From Planctomycetota bacterium (GTDB lineage Bacteria > Planctomycetota > Planctomycetia > Planctomycetales > Planctomycetaceae): a DNA stretch of 6,670 nt. The notes beneath the pieces are model-generated. The model saw nothing but the letters and a program-made list of their open reading frames with translations, ran no database searches and was not told where the DNA came from. Below are positions 1 to 6,184 of this stretch, piece by piece (position 1 is the first letter of the stretch; the number at the start of each line of letters is the position of its first letter). Location: positions 1-6,670 of the forward strand of contig JAPOLP010000312.1 in assembly GCA_029977045.1 (NCBI GenBank), written 5' to 3'. The translations under genes and the position numbers were made by a program.

Positions 1-450
1 CACCGACCAGAAGATGACGTCGAGCATCTGAACGTCCAGGGCATGCGCAGCATCGCCAGCCTGGTCGTCGACCTTGTCACGGAACTGGCACTCGCTGAAG
101 AACGACCGTCGCGTACGCTCGCCAGTCACGGAGATTCGCTCTCCGACACGTCTCTCGGCCTGTCAAACGTCGTTTCTTCCAACCAGAAATCACTTCCAAC
201 GACACTGGGCATCGTCCCGGCCAGCCGACGTGACGGACAAACCGGCGTGATCGTCCAGCAGACGGTCTCCCGATCGCCAGCAGACCTGCACGGCATCCGC
301 ACCGGCGATGTCATCGTTCGCGTTGGTGCCAGCCGTATCGAAACGATCGAGCAACTCATCACCGAAGTCCGCGCCCAGTCCGGTGAAGAAAAGCTGCCCA
401 TCGAACTGGTCCGCAACGGCATCCGGATGGAAGTCCGCGTTCAGTTCTAA
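1..450 (+). CDS. M28 family zinc peptidase with C-terminal PDZ domain, 3' part only
   Basis: The frame is open from the first base, so the gene starts upstream of the window; the ATG at 43 lies inside the peptidase domain, has no ribosome binding site and is not the start. The 149 visible residues begin HRPEDD, then an LN..GM pattern. In M28 aminopeptidases this is the last metal-binding histidine (H-x-P-x-D-D/T) followed by the closing helix, so residue 1 here is probably a zinc ligand. A low-complexity Ser/Thr-rich linker (about residues 33-66) leads to a PDZ domain at about 67-148, with a TLGI carboxylate-binding-loop-like stretch, the pattern SPADLHGIRTGDVI, and a final beta strand ending the protein. 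The family hydrolyses peptides and is usually exported; the PDZ domain probably binds peptide or protein C-termini. The signal peptide and other metal ligands are outside the window. The PDZ call is firm; the M28 call rests on a short motif plus a familiar architecture. Confidence 0.8.
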   Translation, partial: HRPEDDVEHLNVQGMRSIASLVVDLVTELALAEERPSRTLASHGDSLSDTSLGLSNVVSSNQKSLPTTLGIVPASRRDGQTGVIVQQTVSRSPADLHGIRTGDVIVRVGASRIETIEQLITEVRAQSGEEKLPIELVRNGIRMEVRVQF

Positions 451-592
451 CCGCATCGCAGACACTTCCTGCGTTCTCATCGACCACCGCTTCCACACCG
501 CAACGAGAGTCCGGCGATCTGCCCTGCAGACAGACCTCGTCGAGACTTGTGGCTACGATGCCCCTTCCGTTCTCTGACGAGGAGGCTCTGCC
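451..592 (+). promoter_or_regulatory. Intergenic region with ribosome binding site of the metallohydrolase gene
   Basis: These 142 bases separate the peptidase gene from the next plus-strand gene. A near-perfect Shine-Dalgarno sequence, GAGGAGG at 579-585, sits 7 bases before the ATG at 593 and fixes that start. TACGAT at 554-559 resembles a -10 box, but no convincing -35 box lies 16-18 bases upstream, so a promoter here is only possible. The spacing would allow a separate transcript for the downstream gene. Confidence 0.55.
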
Positions 593-3052
593 ATGCGACG
601 AGTTTTGCTTCTTACCGCAGCACTGACGTTGACCATTGGCGCCGCGCTGGCAACACAACAGAGGTCGACAGCTCTGAATCAGGCCGCGAAATCGCAACCA
701 CTCCCGGTCGATCTGGGAGCGGTGACGCCGCGAATCTCTCCCGACGGTGAGTCGCTGGCGTTTTCCTATCAGGGAGCAATCTGGCGAATGCCGCGCGAAG
801 GCGGCCCGGCGATACGACTGACAAACGATCCCGGCTTCGACGTCGAACCCGTCTGGTCGCCCGACGGCAAACGCATTGCGTTTCTTCGGACACCAAACTG
901 GGGCGGCGGCGAACTGCAACTGATCGACGCTCAAACTGGCAAGAACATCGCCCTGCCTCGGCCCATTCGGGTCGCGGGCACCATCGTCTTCTACAAACTC
1001 GACTTTCATCCGGACGGCCAGCGAGTGCTCGGCGTCTTCGCTGCTGACGGTCGAAATTACGGCCTGAGCTGGTGCGATCTCGAAACCGCAGAATTGACGA
1101 CGCTCGTGACACCGCCTCGCTGGTCGCGCTACGCCCTGACACGCGACGGTCGGCACGTTTACTACACGCAGACTCCAAACGTCGACGGCCAGCAGGGCGG
1201 CAATGACGGCTGGCACTCGACGATCTGGAAAGTGCCGTCGACTGGCGGCGAGCCCGAAGACCTCGGCGTCTTTCCGTCCCGGATCCACGACCTGTGCCTT
1301 ACTCCGGACGATCGCTCGCTGATCGTCTCCGCCGATCGCGGCGGCCCGTTCTACGATCTGTGGCAGGTGCCACTGGCTGACGAGCAGCTCGATCTCGGCC
1401 ATGCTCAGCAACTGACGTTCGGCCAGGGTGACGAGCATCGTCCGTCGATCTCCGGAAGCGGCTGGCTACTCTACACCGACAATCGTCACGGCCCGACACG
1501 GCTGCTCACGCGGAAAATCGACAGCGTTCGCGACCGTGACGTGACCGTTACGAAGCTCGACTTCGGAACGCCCACCGGCACGCTCAAACTCTCCACACGC
1601 GACAGTCAGACCGGCGAAGCAATCACGGCTCGCATTTCCATCGAACAGAAGGACGGCAAATTCCACGCGCCGCCTGGCTCGCTGTACCGCGTCCTGAACG
1701 ACTACTCGCACTTCTACTGCGATGACTCGGTCGAGTTCGATCTGCCAGCGGGTGAGTATCAACTGCGAGCGTTCCACGGTCCGGAGTTCCGCACGACGTA
1801 CGAAAACTTCACTGTGCCTGCCGGAAAAACGGCAACGATCGACATCGACCTGGCCCACTGGACGAATCCCGCCGAACGCGGCTGGCACTCGGGCGAGAAC
1901 CACATTCATGCCAACTATGGCTACGGCGAGTGGTACAACTCACCCGAATCGATGCTGACTCAGAGTGCGGGCGAGGACCTCGCGGTCAGCAACTTCATGG
2001 TCGCTAACTCCGACGGCGACGGCATCTTCGACCGCCGCTACTTCCTGGGAGCCGTCGATCCTCGCTCGACCGACAAAACGCTGCTGTACTGGAATCAGGA
2101 GTTTCGCAGCACGATCTGGGGCCACATGACGCTGATCAATCTGTCGCAGCTCGTCGAGCCGATCATGACCGGATTCCGCGACACCACGAATCCGTGGGAC
2201 GTCCCAACGAACTCGGACATCGCCCGCAGGACGCACCTGCAGAACGGACTCGTCAATTACACCCACGTCGCCCAGCGGCCCGACGATCCTTACGAGAATC
2301 CCTACACCGGCAAGGCGATCCCGATCGACGTCGCGCTCGGCAATATCGACTCGCTGGATCTCAACGCGTCTTACGCCGGCACGGTGCCGCTGTGGTACCG
2401 ACTGCTGAACTGTGGCTTCCGGCTGACAGTCTCGGCAGGCACTGACACGTTTCTGAACCGCATCCGCAGCCGCCTTCCCGGCGGCGACCGGGTCTATGTC
2501 AAGCTCGACGGCCCGTTGAGCTACGACCGCTGGATTGAAGGCCTGCGAGCCGGACGCTCCTTCGTCACCAACGGCCCCATGCTGCAACTCGAAGTTGCCG
2601 GCCACGAAATCGGAGACACGGCGCAACTCGGAGGCCTTGGCAACGTCCGAGTCAAAGCCCGCGTCGACGCCCAGTTTCCGATCGACCGTCTGGAGGTCAT
2701 CTCAAATGGCACCGTCGTCGCGACGGCAGATCCGGACGTCAGCGGGCTGGCCGCTGAATTCGATGGCGAAATTCCAATGACAACTTCCGGCTGGATCGCC
2801 ATCCGAGCCAGCGGCCCGAATCATCGAGACCTGCCAACCGGCAGTCAGTACGCACACACAAGTCCGGTTTACGTGACTGTCGCCGGAGCCCCGTACGACG
2901 CAACAGCCGACGCCGAGTACTTCCTCAAGTGGATTGATCGACTGCACCTGGCCATTCGAGTCCGAGACCGCGTCCCGTCCGACGAACTACGAAAACATGT
3001 GGAGACCCAGCTCGACGCAGCACGCGACGTCTATCAGTCGTTAATCCGGTGA
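593..3052 (+). CDS. Exported CehA/McbA family metallohydrolase with N-terminal TolB-like propeller
   Basis: The 819-residue product starts with a signal peptide (MRR, then a hydrophobic stretch to about residue 20, ALA-T cleavage likely), so it acts outside the cytoplasm. Residues about 40-310 are a PD40/TolB-like beta-propeller: repeated blades with the SPDG-type turn, at ISPDGESLAF (48-57), SPDGKRIAF (89-97), HPDGQRVLG (139-147) and TPDDRSLIV (237-245). Residues about 328-420 look like a beta-sandwich of the carboxypeptidase-regulatory type (FDLPAGEYQLRAF). The metallohydrolase follows: GENHIHANYG gives the H-x-H pair H437/H439; E503 and H511 lie in WNQEFRSTIWGH; H558 in NYTHVA; D618 in AGTD. 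These fit the PHP-like metal site of the family. The pattern GLRAGRSFVTNGP (650-662) is also typical. A helical tail ends the protein. The family is named for carbaryl hydrolases, but most members have no known substrate, and none can be read here. The next gene converges 19 bases away. Confidence 0.88.
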   Translation: MRRVLLLTAALTLTIGAALATQQRSTALNQAAKSQPLPVDLGAVTPRISPDGESLAFSYQGAIWRMPREGGPAIRLTNDPGFDVEPVWSPDGKRIAFLRTPNWGGGELQLIDAQTGKNIALPRPIRVAGTIVFYKLDFHPDGQRVLGVFAADGRNYGLSWCDLETAELTTLVTPPRWSRYALTRDGRHVYYTQTPNVDGQQGGNDGWHSTIWKVPSTGGEPEDLGVFPSRIHDLCLTPDDRSLIVSADRGGPFYDLWQVPLADEQLDLGHAQQLTFGQGDEHRPSISGSGWLLYTDNRHGPTRLLTRKIDSVRDRDVTVTKLDFGTPTGTLKLSTRDSQTGEAITARISIEQKDGKFHAPPGSLYRVLNDYSHFYCDDSVEFDLPAGEYQLRAFHGPEFRTTYENFTVPAGKTATIDIDLAHWTNPAERGWHSGENHIHANYGYGEWYNSPESMLTQSAGEDLAVSNFMVANSDGDGIFDRRYFLGAVDPRSTDKTLLYWNQEFRSTIWGHMTLINLSQLVEPIMTGFRDTTNPWDVPTNSDIARRTHLQNGLVNYTHVAQRPDDPYENPYTGKAIPIDVALGNIDSLDLNASYAGTVPLWYRLLNCGFRLTVSAGTDTFLNRIRSRLPGGDRVYVKLDGPLSYDRWIEGLRAGRSFVTNGPMLQLEVAGHEIGDTAQLGGLGNVRVKARVDAQFPIDRLEVISNGTVVATADPDVSGLAAEFDGEIPMTTSGWIAIRASGPNHRDLPTGSQYAHTSPVYVTVAGAPYDATADAEYFLKWIDRLHLAIRVRDRVPSDELRKHVETQLDAARDVYQSLIR

Positions 3053-3062
3053 CGAAGCCGGA
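3045..3062. terminator. Weak hairpin between convergent genes
   Basis: TCCGG (3045-3049) and CCGGA (3058-3062) can pair around an 8-base loop that includes the stop codon of the metallohydrolase gene. The stem has only 5 pairs and no T-run follows on either strand, so it is a poor intrinsic terminator. It is listed because the two convergent genes are 19 bases apart and no better candidate lies between them; Rho-type termination or transcript overlap is just as likely. Confidence 0.2.
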
Positions 3063-3071
3063 AGCTGTCGG

Positions 3072-3911
3072 TCATCTGTTCCGCAGCCGGTAGACGAGCC
3101 GTTCCAGCCGCTGGCCGTACTCGACATACAGCCGGTACGCAACTTCCGGATCCTCATCGGCACTCTTGCCCAGATGGATCACCGCGACCATGTGCGGCTC
3201 GATCGACAGATAGCCGTCGTACCCGTCAGCAATCAGGTCGCTGAGGATCTCCTCGACGCCGCAGTTACCTTCATCCGGGAAGCAGTTCGCTTCCTGCCCG
3301 TGCTTCCACGCCTTGATGTGGACGTGCACAACGTGCTCCCTGACGGCCCGGAAGTACTCGGGCGTGTCGCGGTTGCGTTCGTTGCCGGTGTCGAAGACCA
3401 GCTTCAGTGCCGGGCTGTCGACTCGTTCGACAAACTCCAGAGCCTTCTCCGGCCCCTGGCTGCCCCAGCCGTGACAATTCTCATGAACCAGAGTCACGCC
3501 GCCATCCGCCGCGATCGCCGCCAGTTGCTGGAACCGCCGTACGACTTCGTCGCCCCAATCCTTTTCCGACAGCGGTGACTCCTTCGCGTTCGGATAGCTC
3601 ATCGTCCGAATGAACTTCGCCCCGCAACGCTGCATCCGCGGAATCGCTCGCTGCAGCTCGTCGATGTCGACCTGAAAGTCACCGTCGATTGGTCGCGCCC
3701 AGTTCGCGATCTGCGACGCAAACCCAACGACCTGCTGCCCTGCCCCGTCGAGCTGTTCGAGCACCGAATCAAACTCGGCATCCGACAGATCAGTGATACA
3801 CGTCCGCCCGATATTTCGAGGCTCAATTGCCGACCACCCCAGTTCCCTGTGAGCCCGAATCTGCAGGTCGAGTGACTCCCCTGCCTCGTCAGCAATTCCG
3901 CAATACTTCAT
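3072..3911 (-). CDS. Sugar phosphate isomerase/epimerase (xylose isomerase-like TIM barrel)
   Basis: The 279-residue product has no signal peptide, so it is cytosolic, and its length suits the family (about 260-300). It begins with the strand-1 pattern MKYCGIADEAGES and continues through a one-domain TIM barrel: GWSAIEPR (25-32), VVGFASQI (61-68), AKFIRTMSYPN (98-108), TLVHENCHGWG (140-150), LKLVFDTGN (169-177), VVHVHIKAWK (194-203), and YDGYLSIEPH (231-240). By analogy with the tagatose-3-epimerase/IolE group the divalent metal ligands are E144, D174, H198 and E238, all present, so the enzyme looks active. The family interconverts ketoses or isomerises or dehydrates sugar derivatives; the substrate cannot be read from sequence, and hydroxypyruvate isomerase or inosose dehydratase-like activity are alternatives. 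The ATG at 3911 is preceded by an AAGAGGAA ribosome binding site with suitable spacing. It lies 60 bases downstream of the aquaglyceroporin gene, on the same strand, and may share its transcript. Confidence 0.88.
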   Translation of the reverse strand: MKYCGIADEAGESLDLQIRAHRELGWSAIEPRNIGRTCITDLSDAEFDSVLEQLDGAGQQVVGFASQIANWARPIDGDFQVDIDELQRAIPRMQRCGAKFIRTMSYPNAKESPLSEKDWGDEVVRRFQQLAAIAADGGVTLVHENCHGWGSQGPEKALEFVERVDSPALKLVFDTGNERNRDTPEYFRAVREHVVHVHIKAWKHGQEANCFPDEGNCGVEEILSDLIADGYDGYLSIEPHMVAVIHLGKSADEDPEVAYRLYVEYGQRLERLVYRLRNR

Positions 3912-3916
3912 CGACG

Positions 3917-3924
3917 TTCCTCTT
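3917..3924 (-). promoter_or_regulatory. Ribosome binding site of the isomerase gene
   Basis: Read on the minus strand, AAGAGGAA lies 5 bases before the ATG at 3911. It is a good Shine-Dalgarno match and supports this start over internal methionines. Confidence 0.7.
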
Positions 3925-3971
3925 TCGCGTTACGAACGACTCTGCCTGGCCAGCGCGACTGGTCGCAGCCA

Positions 3972-4709
3972 TCAAACACTCGCCGGCCAGACCAGCTGGT
4001 AAAAGAAAGCAGTCACCGCGCCGCCAATCAGCGGGCCGACGATCGGAACCCAGGCGTAACTCCAACCTGGGTCTCCCTTATGCCGGATCGGCAGCAAAGC
4101 GTGAGCAATCCGCGGCCCCAGATCGCGAGCCGGATTGATTGCGTATCCGGTCGGGCCTCCCAGAGAGAGCCCGATCGACCAGACCATCAGACCGACCAGT
4201 GCCGGAGCAAGCCCCTCCTGAAAGCCAGAATTCGGCACCAGGTTCTGCGGCGTCAGAATTCCCAGGACACCCAGCATCAGAGCGAACGTGCCGATCGCCT
4301 CGGCCATCACATTTCCCACCATGTGCGGTATCGCCGGCCCGGTGCAGAAGCAACCGCGAATCGCTCCAGCATCGGTCGTCTCATTCCAGTGCGGCAGGTA
4401 GGTCAGCCAGACCAGCCCGGCACCGATCGTCGCTCCAGCAATCTGAGCAACCACGTAACCGGCAACGTCACTCCACGCGAACTTGCCGATCGCCGCCAGC
4501 CCGACCGTGACCGCCGGATTGAGATGCGCTCCGCTGTGGGCATTCACCAGGTACACGGCGAAGGCCACCGCCAGTCCCCAACCCGTCGCGATGACCATCC
4601 ATCCCGAACTGTTCCCGAGTGTTCCCTTCAGATTCACATTGGCACAAACACCGTTCCCCAGCAGCACCAGAATCGCCGTGCCGATCACCTCGGCCAGTAG
4701 TGGAGACAT
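3972..4709 (-). CDS. MIP family aquaglyceroporin (GlpF-like channel)
   Basis: The 245-residue product is a six-helix major intrinsic protein of the inner membrane that passes small neutral solutes, probably glycerol and water. Both half-helix signatures are present: SGAHLNPAVT (NPA at 64-66) and GYAINPARD (NPA at 192-194). Aligning by eye with E. coli GlpF, the selectivity filter would be W44 (in GWGLAVAF), G180, Y189 and R195, against W48, G191, F200 and R206 in GlpF; D196 after the second NPAR is the glyceroporin-type residue. The channel is thus of glycerol-facilitator rather than strict water type. The segment between helices 3 and 4 (ETTDAGAIRGCFCTGPAI) resembles other bacterial GlpF-like proteins. 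I chose the ATG at 4709 because AAAGGG lies 5 bases upstream and the protein then starts right before helix 1 (MSPLLAEVIGTAIL); the longer frame to 4757 starts at TTG with no such site. No glycerol kinase gene is visible nearby. Confidence 0.94.
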   Translation of the reverse strand: MSPLLAEVIGTAILVLLGNGVCANVNLKGTLGNSSGWMVIATGWGLAVAFAVYLVNAHSGAHLNPAVTVGLAAIGKFAWSDVAGYVVAQIAGATIGAGLVWLTYLPHWNETTDAGAIRGCFCTGPAIPHMVGNVMAEAIGTFALMLGVLGILTPQNLVPNSGFQEGLAPALVGLMVWSIGLSLGGPTGYAINPARDLGPRIAHALLPIRHKGDPGWSYAWVPIVGPLIGGAVTAFFYQLVWPASV

Positions 4710-4714
4710 GCAAG

Positions 4715-4720
4715 CCCTTT
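4715..4720 (-). promoter_or_regulatory. Ribosome binding site deciding the aquaglyceroporin start
   Basis: Read on the minus strand, AAAGGG sits 5 bases before the ATG at 4709. This decides against the upstream TTG at 4757, which would add 16 charged residues before the first membrane helix. Confidence 0.65.
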
Positions 4721-4775
4721 CAAATCGTGAGTCGTCGCCGACGTTCAACAGCAGCAAGCACGAACAGACGCGACC

Positions 4776-6062
4776 TCAGTGCCGCAACGTTGGATTACCC
4801 CATACCGTCAGATTGTGCGACGGCTCGGAACCATCAACTGCGATTGTCTGCAGCGAGAGTTTAAGGACGTCCGTCTTTGGAAGCGGCACGTCGATCGTAA
4901 CTGGTGACTCGCCCGAGCGAATTGGTTTCGTGCGGTGGAACTCCTTGCCGTTCGCGACGACGGCGAACTCGACGGCACCGTTCGGGCCGGCGGCCGGATG
5001 CAGCCCAACCTGGCAGGTGAAGCGCTCGAACACCGTGCCAGGGGCGAGCACAAAGTCGAGCGAGAACAGCGTGCCCATTCCGTAACCGCGTTCGACGGGC
5101 TGTGGCTCAGCAGTCGGAGTCGCACCGAAGAACTGCAGCGGATGAAGCTGCCGCGTCGCGTCCATCGCCTGATTCACCAGGAACGGCGACACGTAATACG
5201 GATGCGGGATCATCCCACCGCGAAACTCGGGCAGCCAGTCAGTCAGTGGCTGAACGTCCCAATTCTCCGCGTCACTCTCAAACTGGCCGGTTGCCAGGCA
5301 GACGACCGAGTAGATCACGTCCGCCGTGTGTTTCGCGTTGTCGAGTGCCGCTGACGCGCGATGCTCGTCAGCCTTTGCTCCGTCGCCGTGCATCATGTCC
5401 TGGACGATCGGCACGATGTGCGCCGCCGCGTGCTGCTTCAGCAGTCGCTGGTGCTGGTAGATTCGCAGAGCCAGCTCTTCGCGAGTCCGCCCCAGCAGTC
5501 GCGGCCGGTACTCGACCTGCGGAATCTGATAGCTGCCGACGTCCATGATTCCGCCGGCTCCAAACAGGTAATTGAACCGCTCCTTATCCTTCGGAGGCGG
5601 CAGCAGCGTCTTGAGCTGCTGCTCACTGACCGGACTGCTGTGAGCCGACGGGCAACCGGGATCCTCGTTCCAGTGGCACAGCACACCCAGGTATTTCATC
5701 GCCTCGTCGGTCTCGCCGGTTTCCAGATTCGCGACGATCCGATCGATGTACCAGAGCAGCGCCTTCGCACTGGGCTCGGAAGCATTCACATCGTGCAGCG
5801 ACACCCGCACGCCAGGCACCACACAGTACGGGTCAAGTTCCGGAGCCTTGCCGCCAGCGTGCTTGTCCTGCAGCGACGTGTAATCGCTGCAGAGCCGGTC
5901 GAGATGCTCGGCCCCCAGCCGCTCGGTCTGCCACGCGGGCAAATGCAGCACGGCCCACAGGCGAATCAACCGATGCCCGCGTCCCCAGGCCAGAGCATCG
6001 CTCGGCAACAGCAGCCCGGCGAGGGTCAGAATCAACAACCAGCGACACAATCGTTGCGGCAT
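4776..6062 (-). CDS. Exported S1/P1 nuclease or phospholipase C-like zinc enzyme with NPCBM-like C-terminal domain
   Basis: The 428-residue product starts with a signal peptide, MPQRLCRWLLILTLAGLLLP, with cleavage expected after ALA-25. The mature protein would then begin with Trp26 (WGRGH), as in S1/P1 nucleases and zinc phospholipase C, where the N-terminal tryptophan itself binds zinc. H30, D60, H130, D134 and H141 (LCHWNEDPGCPSAH, like the family's HY-x-GD-x-x-x-P-x-H) and later H211/H215/H225 are the likely further ligands. Known members cleave phosphodiester bonds in nucleic acids or phospholipids using three zinc ions. Residues about 320-428 (GYGMGTLFSLDFVL, FERFTCQVGL, GAVEFAVVANGKEF, VWGNP) resemble the NPCBM carbohydrate-binding module. 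I chose the ATG at 6062, with GAGG 8 bases upstream, because it places the signal peptide at the N-terminus; longer frames start at 6089 (ATG, poor site) or 6137 (TTG) and run into a repeat. Substrate is unknown; the first domain call is by motif only. Confidence 0.75.
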   Translation of the reverse strand: MPQRLCRWLLILTLAGLLLPSDALAWGRGHRLIRLWAVLHLPAWQTERLGAEHLDRLCSDYTSLQDKHAGGKAPELDPYCVVPGVRVSLHDVNASEPSAKALLWYIDRIVANLETGETDEAMKYLGVLCHWNEDPGCPSAHSSPVSEQQLKTLLPPPKDKERFNYLFGAGGIMDVGSYQIPQVEYRPRLLGRTREELALRIYQHQRLLKQHAAAHIVPIVQDMMHGDGAKADEHRASAALDNAKHTADVIYSVVCLATGQFESDAENWDVQPLTDWLPEFRGGMIPHPYYVSPFLVNQAMDATRQLHPLQFFGATPTAEPQPVERGYGMGTLFSLDFVLAPGTVFERFTCQVGLHPAAGPNGAVEFAVVANGKEFHRTKPIRSGESPVTIDVPLPKTDVLKLSLQTIAVDGSEPSHNLTVWGNPTLRH

Positions 6063-6130
6063 GAAAGAAGCCTCGACATTCTCTGTCATCGCGCGACCAC
6101 TGGCCGCGTCCCAATCCGAGCGGCCAGTCT

Positions 6131-6162
6131 GACGCAAAGCCGCGAAGACGCAAAGCCGCGAG
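6131..6162. repeat. Tandem duplication of a 16-base unit
   Basis: GACGCAAAGCCGCGAA (6131-6146) is followed directly by GACGCAAAGCCGCGAG (6147-6162); 15 of 16 bases match. CGCAAAG-type short repeats of this sort are found scattered between genes in several bacterial phyla, as far as I recall. The unit is not a perfect palindrome. It lies outside both neighbouring genes if the starts chosen here are right. Confidence 0.75.
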
Positions 6163-6172
6163 AAGGTTTCCT

Positions 6173-6178
6173 CAGGAG
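6173..6178 (+). promoter_or_regulatory. Ribosome binding site of the last plus-strand gene
   Basis: CAGGAG lies 6 bases before the ATG at 6185. It is the main support for a genuine start there. Confidence 0.75.
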
Positions 6179-6184
6179 TCTGTT

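Larger units (their letters stand above)
6063..6184. promoter_or_regulatory. Divergent intergenic region with promoters expected in both directions
   Basis: These 122 bases separate the minus-strand gene starting at 6062 from the plus-strand gene starting at 6185, so both promoters, if not internal, must be here. I see no clear -35/-10 pair in either direction. It holds the 16-base tandem repeat (6131-6162) and the ribosome binding site of the plus-strand gene. Confidence 0.45.

Noticed and set aside
457..473. CGCAG/CTGCG hairpin after the peptidase stop codon as a terminator
   Set aside because: The stem has only 5 pairs with a 7-base loop and is not followed by a T-run.
359..1438. Minus-strand open frame of 359 codons
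   Set aside because: It lies antisense to the peptidase and metallohydrolase genes, has no domain pattern, a composition rich in Arg, Ala, Val and Ser that is typical of a shadow frame, and no ribosome binding site that stands out.
4733..4743. Palindrome CGTCG-C-CGACG upstream of the aquaglyceroporin
   Set aside because: It is short, built from dinucleotides common in this sequence, and not repeated elsewhere in the window; chance is the simplest explanation.
4710..4757. N-terminal extension of the aquaglyceroporin
   Set aside because: The start would be TTG with no ribosome binding site, while the ATG at 4709 has AAAGGG at good spacing and starts right before helix 1.
6063..6137. N-terminal extension of the nuclease/phospholipase-like protein
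   Set aside because: It would start at TTG within the tandem repeat and bury the signal peptide 25 residues inside the protein.
6131..6162. CRISPR array
   Set aside because: Two 16-base copies adjoin with no spacer, and no cas gene is present.
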